A stretch of DNA of 64,000 nt from Pseudomonas tructae (GCF_004214895.1 NZ_CP035952.1:4784501-4848500), one strand, 5' to 3'. Shown: positions 51,903 to 60,980, counted from the stretch's first letter. Numbers and translations are program-made. The notes: generated by a model not told the origin, from the sequence alone.

Positions 51903-53660
51903 ATGCCTTCTTCCTTTCGCGCCCTGCGTCTGGGCCTGATTCTGTTCTTCATCCTCGCCGGCACCCTGCTGACCGCAGGCTGGGCCATGCACCATGCCAA
52001 GCGCCAGTCGATGGTCGAGGATGCGCGCCGGGCCAGTGAGCAACTGGGGCTGTATGCCACCTCGCTGCATACCCTGATCGAGCGTTACCGCGCGCTGCCC
52101 GCCGTGCTGGCCCTGGACCCGGAGCTGATCAGCGCCTTGCGCGGCCCGGTCGCAGGCACAGTGCAGGACGTCCTCAACCGCAAGCTGGAGCGCATCAATG
52201 GCGCGGCCAACTCCTCGACCCTGGAGTTGCTCGACCGTACGGGCCTGGCCGTGGCCGCCAGCAACTGGCGCCTGCCCAGCACCTATGTCGGTTCCAACTA
52301 TGGTTTCCGCCCCTATTTCAAACAGACCCGCAGCCAGGGCAGCGGCCGCTTCTACGCGGTCGGCGTGACCAGTGGCGTGCCGGGTTATTTTCTGTCCAGC
52401 GCCGTGCAGGACGAGAACAGCCGCTTCCTCGGCGCCATGGTCGTCAAGCTGGAGTTCCCCGAGCTTGAGCGCGAGTGGCGCCAAGGCAGCGACATCCTGC
52501 TGGTCAGCGACGCCCGCGGGATCATCTTCATCGCCAACCAGGACGGCTGGCGCTACCGCGAACTGCAACCGTTGAGCAGCGCCGACCGCGCCGAGCTGGC
52601 CGTCACCCGCCAGTACGACAAGCAACCGCTGGTGCCGCTGCAGCACCATGTACTCAGCAGCTTCGACAGCAACAGCCACCTGACGCGCGTGCAGGGCCCG
52701 GAAGGCACCACCGATTACCTGTGGGAGAGCCTGCCGCTGGAAGCCGAAGGCTGGACCCTGCACCTGCTGCGCAAACCGCAGGTCAGCGAAGACGGACGCA
52801 ACGCCGCGCTGGCCGCCGCCGCGGTATGGCTAAGCGTGGTGTTCGCTCTGCTGTTCATCAGCCAGCGCCTGCGCCTGGCGCGCTTGCGCCAGCGTAGCCG
52901 CGAAGAACTCGAACGCCTGGTCCAGGCCCGCACCCGCGACCTGCGCACCGCCCAGGAAGGCCTGGTGCAATCGGCCAAGCTGGCGGCACTGGGGCAGATG
53001 TCGGCGGCCCTGGCCCACGAGATCAACCAGCCGCTGACCACCCAGCGCATGCAACTGGCGACCCTGCGCCTGCTGCTCGACAACCAGCGCCTGGACGAAG
53101 CACGCCAGGCCCTGGAACCGCTGGAGCAGATGCTTACGCGCATGGCGGCGCTCACCGGGCACCTGAAGACCTTCGCCCGCAACAGCCCCAGCGGCCTGCG
53201 CGAACGCCTGGACCTGGCCACCGTGGTAGACCAGGCGCTGCAGTTGCTCGATGCGCGCATCCGCGCCGAGGACGTCAGCGTTGCCCTGTACCTGGCCCGT
53301 CCGGCCTGGGTGCGCGGCGATGCGATTCGCCTTGAGCAGGTACTGATCAACCTGCTGCGCAATGCCCTGGATGCCATGGCGCAAAAGAGCTACAAGCGTC
53401 TGGAGGTGCGCATCGACGCCGAACAGGACCACTGGCGCCTGAGCGTGCTCGACAGCGGCGGCGGTATTGCTGCCGAACATCTTGCCTGCGTCTTCGATCC
53501 GTTCTTCACTACCAAACCGGTGGGCGAAGGTTTGGGCCTGGGCCTGGCGATTTCCTATGGCATCATTCACGAGGCCGGTGGCCGCCTGCAGGTCGACAAC
53601 CAGCCCGGCGGCGCCCGTTTCAGCCTGACCTTGCCTATGGACCCGGAACCCGCATGTTGA
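51903..53660 (+). CDS. DctB/MifS-type sensor histidine kinase
   Basis: 585 residues. Membrane helix 1 ([17 protein letters not shown]), a large periplasmic double-PAS sensor (about 35-290), helix 2 ([16 protein letters not shown]), then HisKA with [20 protein letters not shown] and HATPase ([24 protein letters not shown]). Overlaps the response regulator by 7 bp. Resembles DctB, but the downstream ketoglutarate-type permease makes the P. aeruginosa MifS-MifR system a closer functional parallel. Confidence 0.9.
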   Translation: MPSSFRALRLGLILFFILAGTLLTAGWAMHHAKRQSMVEDARRASEQLGLYATSLHTLIERYRALPAVLALDPELISALRGPVAGTVQDVLNRKLERINGAANSSTLELLDRTGLAVAASNWRLPSTYVGSNYGFRPYFKQTRSQGSGRFYAVGVTSGVPGYFLSSAVQDENSRFLGAMVVKLEFPELEREWRQGSDILLVSDARGIIFIANQDGWRYRELQPLSSADRAELAVTRQYDKQPLVPLQHHVLSSFDSNSHLTRVQGPEGTTDYLWESLPLEAEGWTLHLLRKPQVSEDGRNAALAAAAVWLSVVFALLFISQRLRLARLRQRSREELERLVQARTRDLRTAQEGLVQSAKLAALGQMSAALAHEINQPLTTQRMQLATLRLLLDNQRLDEARQALEPLEQMLTRMAALTGHLKTFARNSPSGLRERLDLATVVDQALQLLDARIRAEDVSVALYLARPAWVRGDAIRLEQVLINLLRNALDAMAQKSYKRLEVRIDAEQDHWRLSVLDSGGGIAAEHLACVFDPFFTTKPVGEGLGLGLAISYGIIHEAGGRLQVDNQPGGARFSLTLPMDPEPAC

Positions 53661-54988
53661 ACAGCGTGATGGTCGTTGACGATGAAGCCAGCATCCGCAC
53701 TGCCGTGGAGCAGTGGCTGAGCCTGTCCGGCTTCCAGGTGCAGTTGTTCAGCCGCGCCGAAGACTGCCTGCAGCAACTGCCCGGGCACTTTCCCGGGGTG
53801 ATTCTCAGCGACGTGCGCATGCCCGGCATGGACGGCCTGCAATTACTCGAGCAACTGCAGGCCAGCGATGCCGACCTGCCGGTGATCCTGCTCACCGGCC
53901 ATGGCGACGTGCCGATGGCGGTCGAGGCCATGCGCAATGGCGCCTACGATTTTCTCGAAAAACCCTTCAGCCCCGAGGCCTTGCTCGGCAGCCTGCGCCG
54001 CGCCCTGGAAAAACGCCAGCTGGTGCTGGAGAACCGCCGCCTGCATGAACAGGCCGACTTGAAGGTACGTCTGGAGAGCAAACTGCTGGGTATGTCCCAA
54101 GGCATGCAGCAGTTGCGCAAACAGGTGCTGGAGCTGGCCAACCTGCCGGTCAATGTGCTGATTCGTGGCGAAACCGGCAGCGGCAAGGAGCAGGTCGCGC
54201 GCTGTCTGCACGACTTCGGCCCGCGCGCCGCCAAGCCGTTCGTCGCCCTCAACTGCGCGGCGATCCCCGAGCAGCTGTTCGAGGCCGAGTTGTTCGGCCA
54301 TGAAAGCGGCGCCTTCACCGGCGCCCAGGGCAAGCGCATCGGCAAGCTCGAATACGCCAATGGCGGCACGGTGTTTCTCGACGAAATCGAAAGCATGCCA
54401 CTGGCCCAGCAGGCCAAACTGCTGCGGGTATTGCAGGAGCAGAAACTCGAACGCCTGGGCGCCAACCAGAGCATCAGCGTCGACTTGCGGATCATTGCCG
54501 CAACCAAGCCCGACCTGCTCGAGGAAGCCAGGGCTGGGCGCTTTCGCGAAGATCTGGCCTATCGCCTGAACGTCGCCGAACTGCGTCTGGCGCCGTTGCG
54601 CGAGCGGCGCGAAGACATCCCGCTGCTGTTCAACCATTTTGCCCGCCTGGCCGCCGAGCGCACGGGCCGCACCGCACCGCAGCTCGGTGGCGCGCAATTG
54701 GGCAAGCTGCTGGGCCATGACTGGCCGGGCAATGTCCGCGAGCTGGCCAACGCTGCCGAACGTCACGCCCTGGGCCTGGGTGAACCACCCACGGCACAGA
54801 TCGAAGCCGGGCAATCGCTGGCCGCTCAACAAGAGGCCTTCGAAGCCCAATGCCTGCGCGCGGCCCTGAGTCGGCACAAGGGCGAGATCAAGGCAGTGAT
54901 GCAAGAGCTGCAACTGCCGCGGCGTACCCTCAACGAAAAGATGCAGCGCCATGGTCTGCTGCGCGAAGATTTCCTCGGGCCAGCTTGA
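53654..54988 (+). CDS. DctD/MifR-type sigma-54 activator
   Basis: 444 residues, NtrC-family response regulator. Receiver with Asp53 (VILSDVRMPGMDG), AAA+ domain with Walker A GETGSGKE and the sigma-54 contact loop GAFTGA, and C-terminal Fis-type helix-turn-helix (GEIKAVMQELQLPRRTLNEK). Should bind the two GCGGA-type sites 20-70 bp beyond its stop and activate the sigma-54 promoter of the next gene. Confidence 0.92.
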   Translation: MLNSVMVVDDEASIRTAVEQWLSLSGFQVQLFSRAEDCLQQLPGHFPGVILSDVRMPGMDGLQLLEQLQASDADLPVILLTGHGDVPMAVEAMRNGAYDFLEKPFSPEALLGSLRRALEKRQLVLENRRLHEQADLKVRLESKLLGMSQGMQQLRKQVLELANLPVNVLIRGETGSGKEQVARCLHDFGPRAAKPFVALNCAAIPEQLFEAELFGHESGAFTGAQGKRIGKLEYANGGTVFLDEIESMPLAQQAKLLRVLQEQKLERLGANQSISVDLRIIAATKPDLLEEARAGRFREDLAYRLNVAELRLAPLRERREDIPLLFNHFARLAAERTGRTAPQLGGAQLGKLLGHDWPGNVRELANAAERHALGLGEPPTAQIEAGQSLAAQQEAFEAQCLRAALSRHKGEIKAVMQELQLPRRTLNEKMQRHGLLREDFLGPA

Positions 54989-55010
54989 TCGAAGCAGCTG
55001 ATCGCCATAA

Positions 55011-55022
55011 GCGGATTTTCGC
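55011..55022. promoter_or_regulatory. Enhancer site 1 for DctD/MifR-like regulator
   Basis: GCGGATTTTCGC, near-palindrome, related to the second site below. Centres of the two are 32 bp apart (three helical turns), as for NtrC-type enhancers. Located 76-87 bp upstream of the -24 element. Confidence 0.6.
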
Positions 55023-55042
55023 CTAACCACTCATATGGATAG

Positions 55043-55054
55043 GCGGAATTCCGC
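55043..55054. promoter_or_regulatory. Enhancer site 2 for DctD/MifR-like regulator
   Basis: GCGGAATTCCGC, a perfect palindrome (AGCGGAATTCCGCT with flank on the reverse side), resembling the DctD-type site. Same spacing logic as site 1. Confidence 0.6.
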
Positions 55055-55097
55055 TCATTCTATCCGTCCGACCCTTCTAGACCGGGCCTCCAGCACC

Positions 55098-55113
55098 TGG
55101 CACAGCTTCTGCT
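55098..55113 (+). promoter_or_regulatory. Sigma-54 promoter of the ketoglutarate-type permease gene
   Basis: TGGCACAGCTTCTGCT: GG at 55099-55100 and GC at 55111-55112 are separated by exactly 10 bp, matching TGGCAC-N5-TTGC with one deviation (CTGC). About 60 bp upstream of the permease start. Confidence 0.7.
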
Positions 55114-55148
55114 ATAGCCCTGGCAGGCTGCGTTTCGGCGCGCTCCAC

Positions 55149-55156
55149 AAAAACAA
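55149..55156 (+). promoter_or_regulatory. CA motif before the permease
   Basis: AAAAACAA fits AANAANAA and lies 18 bp upstream of the start codon, so Hfq/Crc could repress this carbon-uptake gene as well. Confidence 0.35.
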
Positions 55157-55173
55157 CTATGAAGGTCCCTTCG

Positions 55174-56493
55174 ATGGATAACTCCACCACCCTGCCAGCC
55201 GGGGCGGCCGTTGCGCCCGCCGCGGACAAAACCACCCGCAGCCGCCTGAAGTCGATTTTCAGCGGTTCGATCGGCAACATGGTCGAATGGTACGACTGGT
55301 ACGTCTACGCCGCATTCTCGCTGTACTTCGCCAAAGCCTTCTTCCCTGCCGGCGACACCACTGCCCAACTGCTCAATACCGCCGCGATCTTCGCAGTAGG
55401 CTTTTTGATGCGCCCAATCGGCGGCTGGCTGATGGGTATCTACGCCGACCGCAAGGGCCGCAAGGCCGCACTGATGGCCTCGGTCCTGCTGATGTGCGCA
55501 GGCTCGCTGGTCATCGCCCTGACCCCGGGCTATGAAACCATCGGCGTCGCAGCACCGGTGCTGCTGGTCATCGCCCGCCTGATGCAAGGCCTGTCGGTGG
55601 GTGGCGAATACGGCACCTCGGCCACCTACCTGAGCGAGATGGCCACCAAGGAACGCCGTGGCTTCTTCTCCAGCTTCCAGTACGTGACGCTGATTTCCGG
55701 CCAGCTCATCGCCCTGGCGGTGCTGATCATCCTGCAGCAGACCCTGACCACCGAACAGCTGTATGCCTGGGGCTGGCGCGTACCCTTCGTGATCGGCGCG
55801 CTGTGCGCGGTCGTCGCCCTGTACCTGCGCCGCGGTATGGAAGAAACCGCCTCCTTCACCAAGAAGGAAAAGTCCAAGGAAAGCCTGATGCGCACCCTGA
55901 TGCGCCATCCCAAAGAGCTGGCCACCGTGGTCGGCCTGACCATGGGCGGCACCCTGGCCTTCTATACCTACACCACCTACATGCAGAAGTACCTGGTGAA
56001 CACGGTGGGCATGAGCATCAGCGACTCGACCACCATTTCGGCGGCCACCCTGTTCCTGTTCATGTGCCTGCAGCCAGTCATCGGCAGCCTCTCCGACAAG
56101 ATCGGCCGGCGTCCGATCCTGATCGCCTTCGGCGTGCTCGGCACCCTGTGCACAGTACCGATCCTCACCACCCTGCACACCATCCAGACCTGGTGGGGCG
56201 CGTTCTTCCTGATCATGGCCGCGCTGATCATCGTCAGCGGCTACACCTCGATCAACGCGGTGGTCAAAGCTGAACTGTTCCCCACCGAAATCCGTGCCCT
56301 GGGCGTTGGCCTGCCGTACGCCCTGACCGTGTCGGTCTTCGGCGGTACCGCAGAATACGTCGCCCTGTGGTTCAAGAGCATCGGCATGGAAACCGGTTAC
56401 TACTGGTACGTGACCGCCTGCATCGCCTGCTCGCTGCTGGTGTATGTGTTCATGAAGGACACCCGCAAGCATTCGCGGATTACCACGGACTGA
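55174..56493 (+). CDS. MFS alpha-ketoglutarate permease-like transporter
   Basis: Metabolite:H+ symporter of 439 residues from the ATG at 55174, which has GAAGG upstream; an ATG at 55159 lacks a ribosome site. Start of the fold MVEWYDWYVYAAFSLYFAK, MFS loop DRKGRKAALM, GLSVGGEYGTSATYLSEMA and IGRRPILIAFG are characteristic of KgtP/ProP-group symporters. Placed after a DctD/MifR-type activator with matching enhancer and sigma-54 sites, so it is probably induced by ketoglutarate or another dicarboxylate. Confidence 0.85.
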   Translation: MDNSTTLPAGAAVAPAADKTTRSRLKSIFSGSIGNMVEWYDWYVYAAFSLYFAKAFFPAGDTTAQLLNTAAIFAVGFLMRPIGGWLMGIYADRKGRKAALMASVLLMCAGSLVIALTPGYETIGVAAPVLLVIARLMQGLSVGGEYGTSATYLSEMATKERRGFFSSFQYVTLISGQLIALAVLIILQQTLTTEQLYAWGWRVPFVIGALCAVVALYLRRGMEETASFTKKEKSKESLMRTLMRHPKELATVVGLTMGGTLAFYTYTTYMQKYLVNTVGMSISDSTTISAATLFLFMCLQPVIGSLSDKIGRRPILIAFGVLGTLCTVPILTTLHTIQTWWGAFFLIMAALIIVSGYTSINAVVKAELFPTEIRALGVGLPYALTVSVFGGTAEYVALWFKSIGMETGYYWYVTACIACSLLVYVFMKDTRKHSRITTD

Positions 56494-56514
56494 CGTCTAG
56501 CCACAGGCAATAAG

Positions 56515-56550
56515 AAGGGGGCATCCGCCAGCGGATCGCCCCCTTTTTTG
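56515..56550 (+). terminator. Intrinsic terminator after the permease gene
   Basis: GGGGGC-ATCCGC / GCGGAT-(C)-GCCCCC stem then TTTTTT, 24 bp after the stop. Confidence 0.85.
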
Positions 56551-56604
56551 TTTACAGCGTTTTAACGCGCAATTAATTCTTGCTCTTTATTGTTCAACTA
56601 TCCA

Positions 56605-56662
56605 ATCACGGGGCAAGCCCGCTCCCGCAGAAGTCTGTGTAGGAGCGGGCTTGCCCCGCGAT
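56605..56662. repeat. REP pair (BIME) downstream of the permease gene
   Basis: Inverted copies CACGGGGCAAGCCCGCTCC and GGAGCGGGCTTGCCCCGCG around a CGCAGAAGTCTGTGTA centre. Followed by an unusually AT-rich stretch (56680-56760) with a AAGTGC/GCACTT hairpin at 56706-56725 that precedes the small repeat gene. Confidence 0.88.
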
Positions 56663-56798
56663 AGAGGCGAAACCGTCGCCATATATATCGATAAATTCGA
56701 TTTTTAAGTGCGAATTTTTGCACTTTTTAATCAAATTAATCGGCGTAGCATTAAACCCATAGAAACAAACAACCCCTCACCACCTCGGAGCAACGACC

Positions 56799-57047
56799 AT
56801 GAAAAGCAAACTGATCCTGACCCTGGCCTTCTCGGTACTGGCTGCCAACGCTTTCGCCGAAGACGGCTTCGACCGCACCAACAGCCACAACTTCAGCGCC
56901 GTGCAAACCCAGTCGGCCACTTATGCAGAAGACGGTTTTGATCGTACCGGTGGTGCCAAATTCGCCGAAGATGGCTTTGATCGCACCGGCGGCGCCAAAT
57001 TTGCCGAAGACGGTTTCGATCGCACCCAGGCTCATCGCATCAGCTAA
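56799..57047 (+). CDS. Small exported protein with four EDGFDRT repeats
   Basis: 82 residues. Signal peptide MKSKLILTLAFSVLAANAFA, then EDGFDRT at residues 21-27, 44-50, 57-63 and 70-76. Copies 2-4 form perfect 13-residue units EDGFDRTGGAKFA. Each copy follows an aromatic-Ala pair (AFA, TYA, KFA, KFA), which looks like a signal-peptidase site, so release of short peptides is conceivable. Codons differ between copies only at synonymous positions, so the peptide is conserved at protein level. Function unknown; small periplasmic peptides with DG-x-DRT repeats are known in pseudomonads but are uncharacterised as far as I can recall. Confidence 0.8.
   Translation: MKSKLILTLAFSVLAANAFAEDGFDRTNSHNFSAVQTQSATYAEDGFDRTGGAKFAEDGFDRTGGAKFAEDGFDRTQAHRIS
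56859..57026 (+). repeat. Coding tandem repeats EDGFDRT
   Basis: Four 21 bp copies (56859-56879, 56928-56948, 56967-56987, 57006-57026). The last three have a strict 39 bp period. DNA copies vary at third positions while the protein stays identical. Confidence 0.95.
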
Positions 57048-57161
57048 GCCCTGATGCAACGCAGTCAGCCCGGCTTCGGCCGGGCTTAGTCATTTTCAGC
57101 GAGGCAAAGCCTTGGCACACTAAAGGCTTACTCACGAAGGAAGGCTTTCGGGCCAGCGCAG

Positions 57162-57773
57162 ATGTATTACTACGAACCGGCAAAAGGCCACGGCCTACCC
57201 CATGATCCGTTCAATGCCATCGTCGGCCCACGCCCGATTGGCTGGATTTCCTCCCAGGACGCCGAAGGTCGCCTGAACCTTGCGCCCTATAGCTTCTTCA
57301 ACGCCTTCAACTACATTCCGCCGATCATCGGTTTCTCAAGCGTCGGGCGCAAAGACAGCCTGAACAACATCGAGCAGACCGGTGAGTTCGCCTGGAACCT
57401 GGCTACCCGTCCACTCGCCGAAGCCATGAACCAGAGCTGCGCCGCCGTCGCGCCACAGGTCGACGAGTTTGCCCTGAGCGGGCTGACTCCGGTGGCGTCA
57501 AAGGTGATTGCCGTGCCGCGAGTGCAAGAGAGCCCGGTGTCGTTCGAGTGCAAGGTGACGCAGATTATCCAGCTGCAACGCGCTGACCAGGCCCTGGTGC
57601 CCAGCTGGCTGATTCTGGGTGAAGTGGTGGCGGTGCATATCGCCGAGCATCTGCTCAAGGATGGCATTTACGATACCGCCGCCGGCCAGCCGATCCTGCG
57701 TGGCGGCGGCCCGGCGGACTACTTCGAACTGGGCAACCTGTTCAAGATGGCCCGCCCGCAGGTCAACGGCTGA
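57162..57773 (+). CDS. Flavin reductase-like FMN-binding protein
   Basis: 203 residues, flavoredoxin/flavin reductase-like split-barrel domain. Signature PRPIGWISSQDAEGRLNLAPYSFFNAFNY and the C-terminal RGGGPADYF. Likely binds FMN; reaction unknown. Not linked to a monooxygenase partner in the immediate neighbourhood. Confidence 0.88.
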   Translation: MYYYEPAKGHGLPHDPFNAIVGPRPIGWISSQDAEGRLNLAPYSFFNAFNYIPPIIGFSSVGRKDSLNNIEQTGEFAWNLATRPLAEAMNQSCAAVAPQVDEFALSGLTPVASKVIAVPRVQESPVSFECKVTQIIQLQRADQALVPSWLILGEVVAVHIAEHLLKDGIYDTAAGQPILRGGGPADYFELGNLFKMARPQVNG

Positions 57774-57774
57774 G

Positions 57775-58005
57775 TTACCAGACCAGCCCGGCGTCGTCAT
57801 CGACGCCCTGCAGGCGCTCAAGCTCAACACAGGCCGCTTCATCAGCAGCCAGGGCAGTGTTGAAGGTCTGCCCTGCAAGCACCTTGTGAAAGCGCGGTGC
57901 CCCGGAGGCGCCCAGGCCTTTAACGGCGATGGCGGCATGGTAACCGTCGTCGCCGCGTACAGCTGCCGATACTGCTTCGAACCGGGAGAATTCTTTACGT
58001 GCCAT
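57775..58005 (-). CDS. Small conserved protein, unknown
   Basis: 76 residues from the ATG at 58005 (MARKEFSRFEAV), with AAGGCAT upstream. Single small beta-rich domain (GYHAAIAVKGLGASGAPRFH), no signal peptide. Its 3' end touches the flavin reductase stop. No family recognised. Confidence 0.6.
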   Translation of the reverse strand: MARKEFSRFEAVSAAVRGDDGYHAAIAVKGLGASGAPRFHKVLAGQTFNTALAADEAACVELERLQGVDDDAGLVW

Positions 58006-58044
58006 ATGCCTTGAACTCCACATCAATTGCCTGAAGCCGCCATT

Positions 58045-58353
58045 CTACCCTGCGCAAGGCTCGCCAAAGGTATGCAGGTCGAGGCTATCGACCACTCGTG
58101 CTTGCACCAGCTCGCCGAACAGCTCAAGGGTCGGTGAAGCGAAGTAGCCACTCATCGCTTGCTGATCGCGCCAAAAACCGCTGAGCAGCCACAGGTCGGC
58201 GTCGGCCTGGGAGCGCTGGAGGCTGAAATTCAGGCAACCAGGCGCTTGGCGCGACGGTTCCAGCAGGTGACGCAAGCGCTCGCCCAACTCCTCTGAACGA
58301 CCGCTGCTGGCCCGGATAAATGCAAGGTGGGTGACCGAATGTACCGAGGTCAT
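58045..58353 (-). CDS. ABM-domain (antibiotic biosynthesis monooxygenase-like) protein
   Basis: 102 residues of the dimeric alpha+beta barrel fold (LAFIRASSGRSEELGERLR; LWLLSGFWRDQQAMSGYF). Most members are small oxygenases or quinol-type enzymes; substrate unknown. Divergent from the AraC gene across a gap containing a long inverted repeat. Confidence 0.8.
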   Translation of the reverse strand: MTSVHSVTHLAFIRASSGRSEELGERLRHLLEPSRQAPGCLNFSLQRSQADADLWLLSGFWRDQQAMSGYFASPTLELFGELVQARVVDSLDLHTFGEPCAG

Positions 58354-58438
58354 GTGCGTTCTCCATGTGCCGCCAGATGAAAATGCCAGGTTGCACAGAT
58401 TAGGCCACGCTCCGGCGAGAGAGTTAGGCGATTCCTGC

Positions 58439-58487
58439 CGAGCGCTTGCCTGATCCTGCGCGCGCTGCAGGATCAGGCAAGTGCTCG
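58439..58487. repeat. Long inverted repeat in the ABM/AraC intergenic region
   Basis: Two 21 bp arms (58439-58459 and 58467-58487) around a 7 bp loop, matching at 20 of 21 positions (inner core CTTGCCTGATCCTGC perfect over 15 bp). Not followed by a T-run. It lies 69 bp upstream of the araC-type gene, in a divergent promoter region. Confidence 0.8.
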
Positions 58488-58555
58488 ACAGCTTTCGACT
58501 AGCACTGTGGCTTGCACAAACCTATCCTGCAGGCGTTCTCTAAGGAATCACTCCC

Positions 58556-59485
58556 ATGCCTGCCAACGATCCCGACCGCCTGATCCTCGACCCGGCCCTT
58601 GAGCACCAGCGCCAGGAGCTGGCCGAACTTATCCGACGTCATGCGCCACGCCAGGCGGGCGTCGAGTCGGTGGTCGAGGACCTGTTTCTGGCGCGCTACG
58701 AAGAAAGCGTGCGCTCGCTGCCGGCCCTGGCCAAGCCTGCGCTGTGCATCCTGGCCCATGGCAGCAAGGAAGTGAGCCTGGGTGACGAACGTTATGTGTA
58801 TGACCCGTTGCATTACATGGTGGTGTCGGTGGCATTGCCGATCAGCGGCGTGCTGCTGGAGGCCAGCCCGGAAAATCCCAGCCTGGGCTTGCGCCTGAAC
58901 ATTGACCCGGCGCAGATCAACAACCTGCTAGCCGATGCTGGCCCTCTTGGCGTACCGGCGCTGCCGTCGGGCCGTGGGCTGTATGTCGAACGTACCGACC
59001 CGCTGCTGCTCGATGCACTGTTGCGGCTGATTCGCCTGCTGGATGCGCCAAAGGACATTCCGATCCTCGCACCGCTGATCCGGCGCGAGATTCTCTATCG
59101 GCTGCTGCGTGGGCCGCAGGGTTATCGGCTGTATGAAATCGCCATGGCCAACAGCCAGACCCACCGGGTGTGCCAGGCCATCGAATGGCTCAACCAGCAT
59201 TTCCATCGGCCGTTGCGCATCGATGAGCTGGCGCAGGAGGTCAATTTGAGTACCTCGACCTTGCATCACCGCTTCAAGGCGCTGACCTCCATGAGCCCGT
59301 TGCAGTACCAGAAGCAGCTGCGCCTGCAGGAAGCCCGACGGCTGATGCTCAATGACGGGCTGGAAGCGGCGGTGGCCGGTTATCGGGTAGGTTATGAAAG
59401 CCCGTCGCAGTTCAGCCGGGAGTACAGCCGGTTGTATGGGGCTCCGCCGGTAAGGGATTTGGCTAGATTGCGCAGTGCGCTTTAA
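58556..59485 (+). CDS. AraC-family transcriptional regulator
   Basis: 309 residues. N-terminal AraC_N domain (about 20-180; PALCILAHGSKEVSLGDERYVYD) and C-terminal double HTH (about 205-305; IDELAQEVNLSTSTLHHRFK and GYRVGYESPSQFSREYSR). This family often controls a nearby oxidoreductase or aldehyde dehydrogenase gene. The inverted repeat upstream may be its operator. Confidence 0.9.
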   Translation: MPANDPDRLILDPALEHQRQELAELIRRHAPRQAGVESVVEDLFLARYEESVRSLPALAKPALCILAHGSKEVSLGDERYVYDPLHYMVVSVALPISGVLLEASPENPSLGLRLNIDPAQINNLLADAGPLGVPALPSGRGLYVERTDPLLLDALLRLIRLLDAPKDIPILAPLIRREILYRLLRGPQGYRLYEIAMANSQTHRVCQAIEWLNQHFHRPLRIDELAQEVNLSTSTLHHRFKALTSMSPLQYQKQLRLQEARRLMLNDGLEAAVAGYRVGYESPSQFSREYSRLYGAPPVRDLARLRSAL

Positions 59486-59490
59486 CTCGC

Positions 59491-59542
59491 CATCGCGGGG
59501 CAAGCCCGCTCCTACACGTGGGAGCGGGCTTGCCCCGCGATG
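59491..59542. repeat. REP pair between convergent araC-type and ALDH genes
   Basis: Inverted copies around a CTACACGTGGGAG centre. The right copy reaches to 5 bp from the stop of the ALDH gene. Confidence 0.9.
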
Positions 59543-59546
59543 GGTG

Positions 59547-60980
59547 CTACACCGCCCTGACCACGTGCTTGATCTCCTGAAACGCACTCAGCCCCCAAGG
59601 CCCCAGCTCCCGCCCCAGGCTGCTCTGCTTGTAGCCACCCCAAGCGGTCTGCGCAAAGATCACCTGCGGCGCGTTGATCCATACCAGCCCCGCCTGCAAC
59701 GCATTGGCGACCCGCTCAGCCGCCTGCAAGTCACGGCTGAGGACACTGGCCACCAGGCCGAATTCGGTGTCGTTGGCCAGCGCCAGCGCCTCGGCTTCAG
59801 TGGCAAACGCACGCACGCATAACACCGGGCCAAAGATCTCCTCGCGCCACAAGGCGCTGTCCAGCGGCACCTCGGTGAACACCGTAGGGCTGACGAAATA
59901 ACCGCAAGACAGATCCGCCGGCCGTGAACCCCCGCAGAGCAACTGCGCCCCCGCTTGCACACCCGCCGTGATGTGCGCCTGGACCCGCTGATACTGGGCC
60001 TGATTGACCAGCGGGCCCATTTCGCTTGCGCCACTGAATGGCTCGCCGACACGGATCGCCTCAGTGCGGACCTTCAACGCATCGATAAACGCCGGGTACA
60101 AGGTTTCGGCTACCAGCACCCGGCTGGTGGCTGAGCACATCTGCCCGGCATTGAAGAAACCACCCAGGCAGGCCAGTTCCACCGCAAGCGCCAGGTCGGC
60201 CTCTTCGAGCACCAGCAACGAAGACTTGCCACCCAGCTCCAGGCTCACGCCCTTGACCGTTTCCGCCGCCCGCTGCATGACCTGCACCCCCACCGCATTG
60301 CTGCCGGTGAAGGAAATCTTGGCGATACGCGGATCACCCGCCAAAGGCGCGCCCACCGCAAGCCCAGTACCACAAACCAGGTTGAATACCCCATCCGGCA
60401 ACCCCGCTTCGGCGATGATCGCGGCCAGTTCCAGTTCGGCCAGTGGCGTGACCTCCGACGGTTTGAGCACCACGCAGCAACCTGCCGCCAACGCTGGCGC
60501 AAGCTTCCAGGCGGTGGTGACCATGGGGAAGTTCCACGGCACGATCAAACCGACCACACCGCACGCTTCACGGCGTACCCGGGCGACAAACTCTTCGCTA
60601 GGCAGCGCTACCGAGCGGTCGCGTCCAAGGTTGTCCGCAAGCTCCGCGTAATAGCTAAAAGTGGCGACGACATCATCGACATCGATATGGGCTTCAGCCA
60701 GCGGCTTGCCGTTGTTGCTGGCTTGCAACTGCACCAGGCGCTCGCGGCGTGCTTCAACGCCTTCGGCAATGGCCCGCAAGAAGGCCGAACGGCTCGGCCC
60801 GCTGGACGCGGACCACTCAGTAAACGCCGCCTGGGCCGCCAGCGCTGCCCGCTCGACCGCCGCCGCATCGCCACCGGCCACTTCGGCCAGCACCTGTTCA
60901 TTGCTCGGATTGATCACCGTCAGTGTCTGGGGGCCATGCTGCCAGACGCCTTCGATATAGAGACCAGGCAGCTTGATCAT
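59547..60980 (-). CDS. NAD-dependent aldehyde dehydrogenase (guanidinobutyraldehyde type)
   Basis: 477 residues. NAD-binding VPWNFPMVTTAWKLAPALAAG, catalytic Glu in LELGGKSSL and nucleophile Cys in NAGQMCSATSRVL. The gene overlaps the decarboxylase stop by 4 bp (ATGA), so it most likely oxidises the aldehyde produced by it, 4-guanidinobutyraldehyde. Substrate is inferred from linkage; the sequence alone fits many aldehydes. Confidence 0.85.
   Translation of the reverse strand: MIKLPGLYIEGVWQHGPQTLTVINPSNEQVLAEVAGGDAAAVERAALAAQAAFTEWSASSGPSRSAFLRAIAEGVEARRERLVQLQASNNGKPLAEAHIDVDDVVATFSYYAELADNLGRDRSVALPSEEFVARVRREACGVVGLIVPWNFPMVTTAWKLAPALAAGCCVVLKPSEVTPLAELELAAIIAEAGLPDGVFNLVCGTGLAVGAPLAGDPRIAKISFTGSNAVGVQVMQRAAETVKGVSLELGGKSSLLVLEEADLALAVELACLGGFFNAGQMCSATSRVLVAETLYPAFIDALKVRTEAIRVGEPFSGASEMGPLVNQAQYQRVQAHITAGVQAGAQLLCGGSRPADLSCGYFVSPTVFTEVPLDSALWREEIFGPVLCVRAFATEAEALALANDTEFGLVASVLSRDLQAAERVANALQAGLVWINAPQVIFAQTAWGGYKQSSLGRELGPWGLSAFQEIKHVVRAV

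Noticed and set aside
12921..59542. Repeated GGGGCAAGCCCGCTCC units considered as CRISPR or IS ends
   Set aside because: Single or paired, dispersed, without spacers or transposase; they are REP elements.
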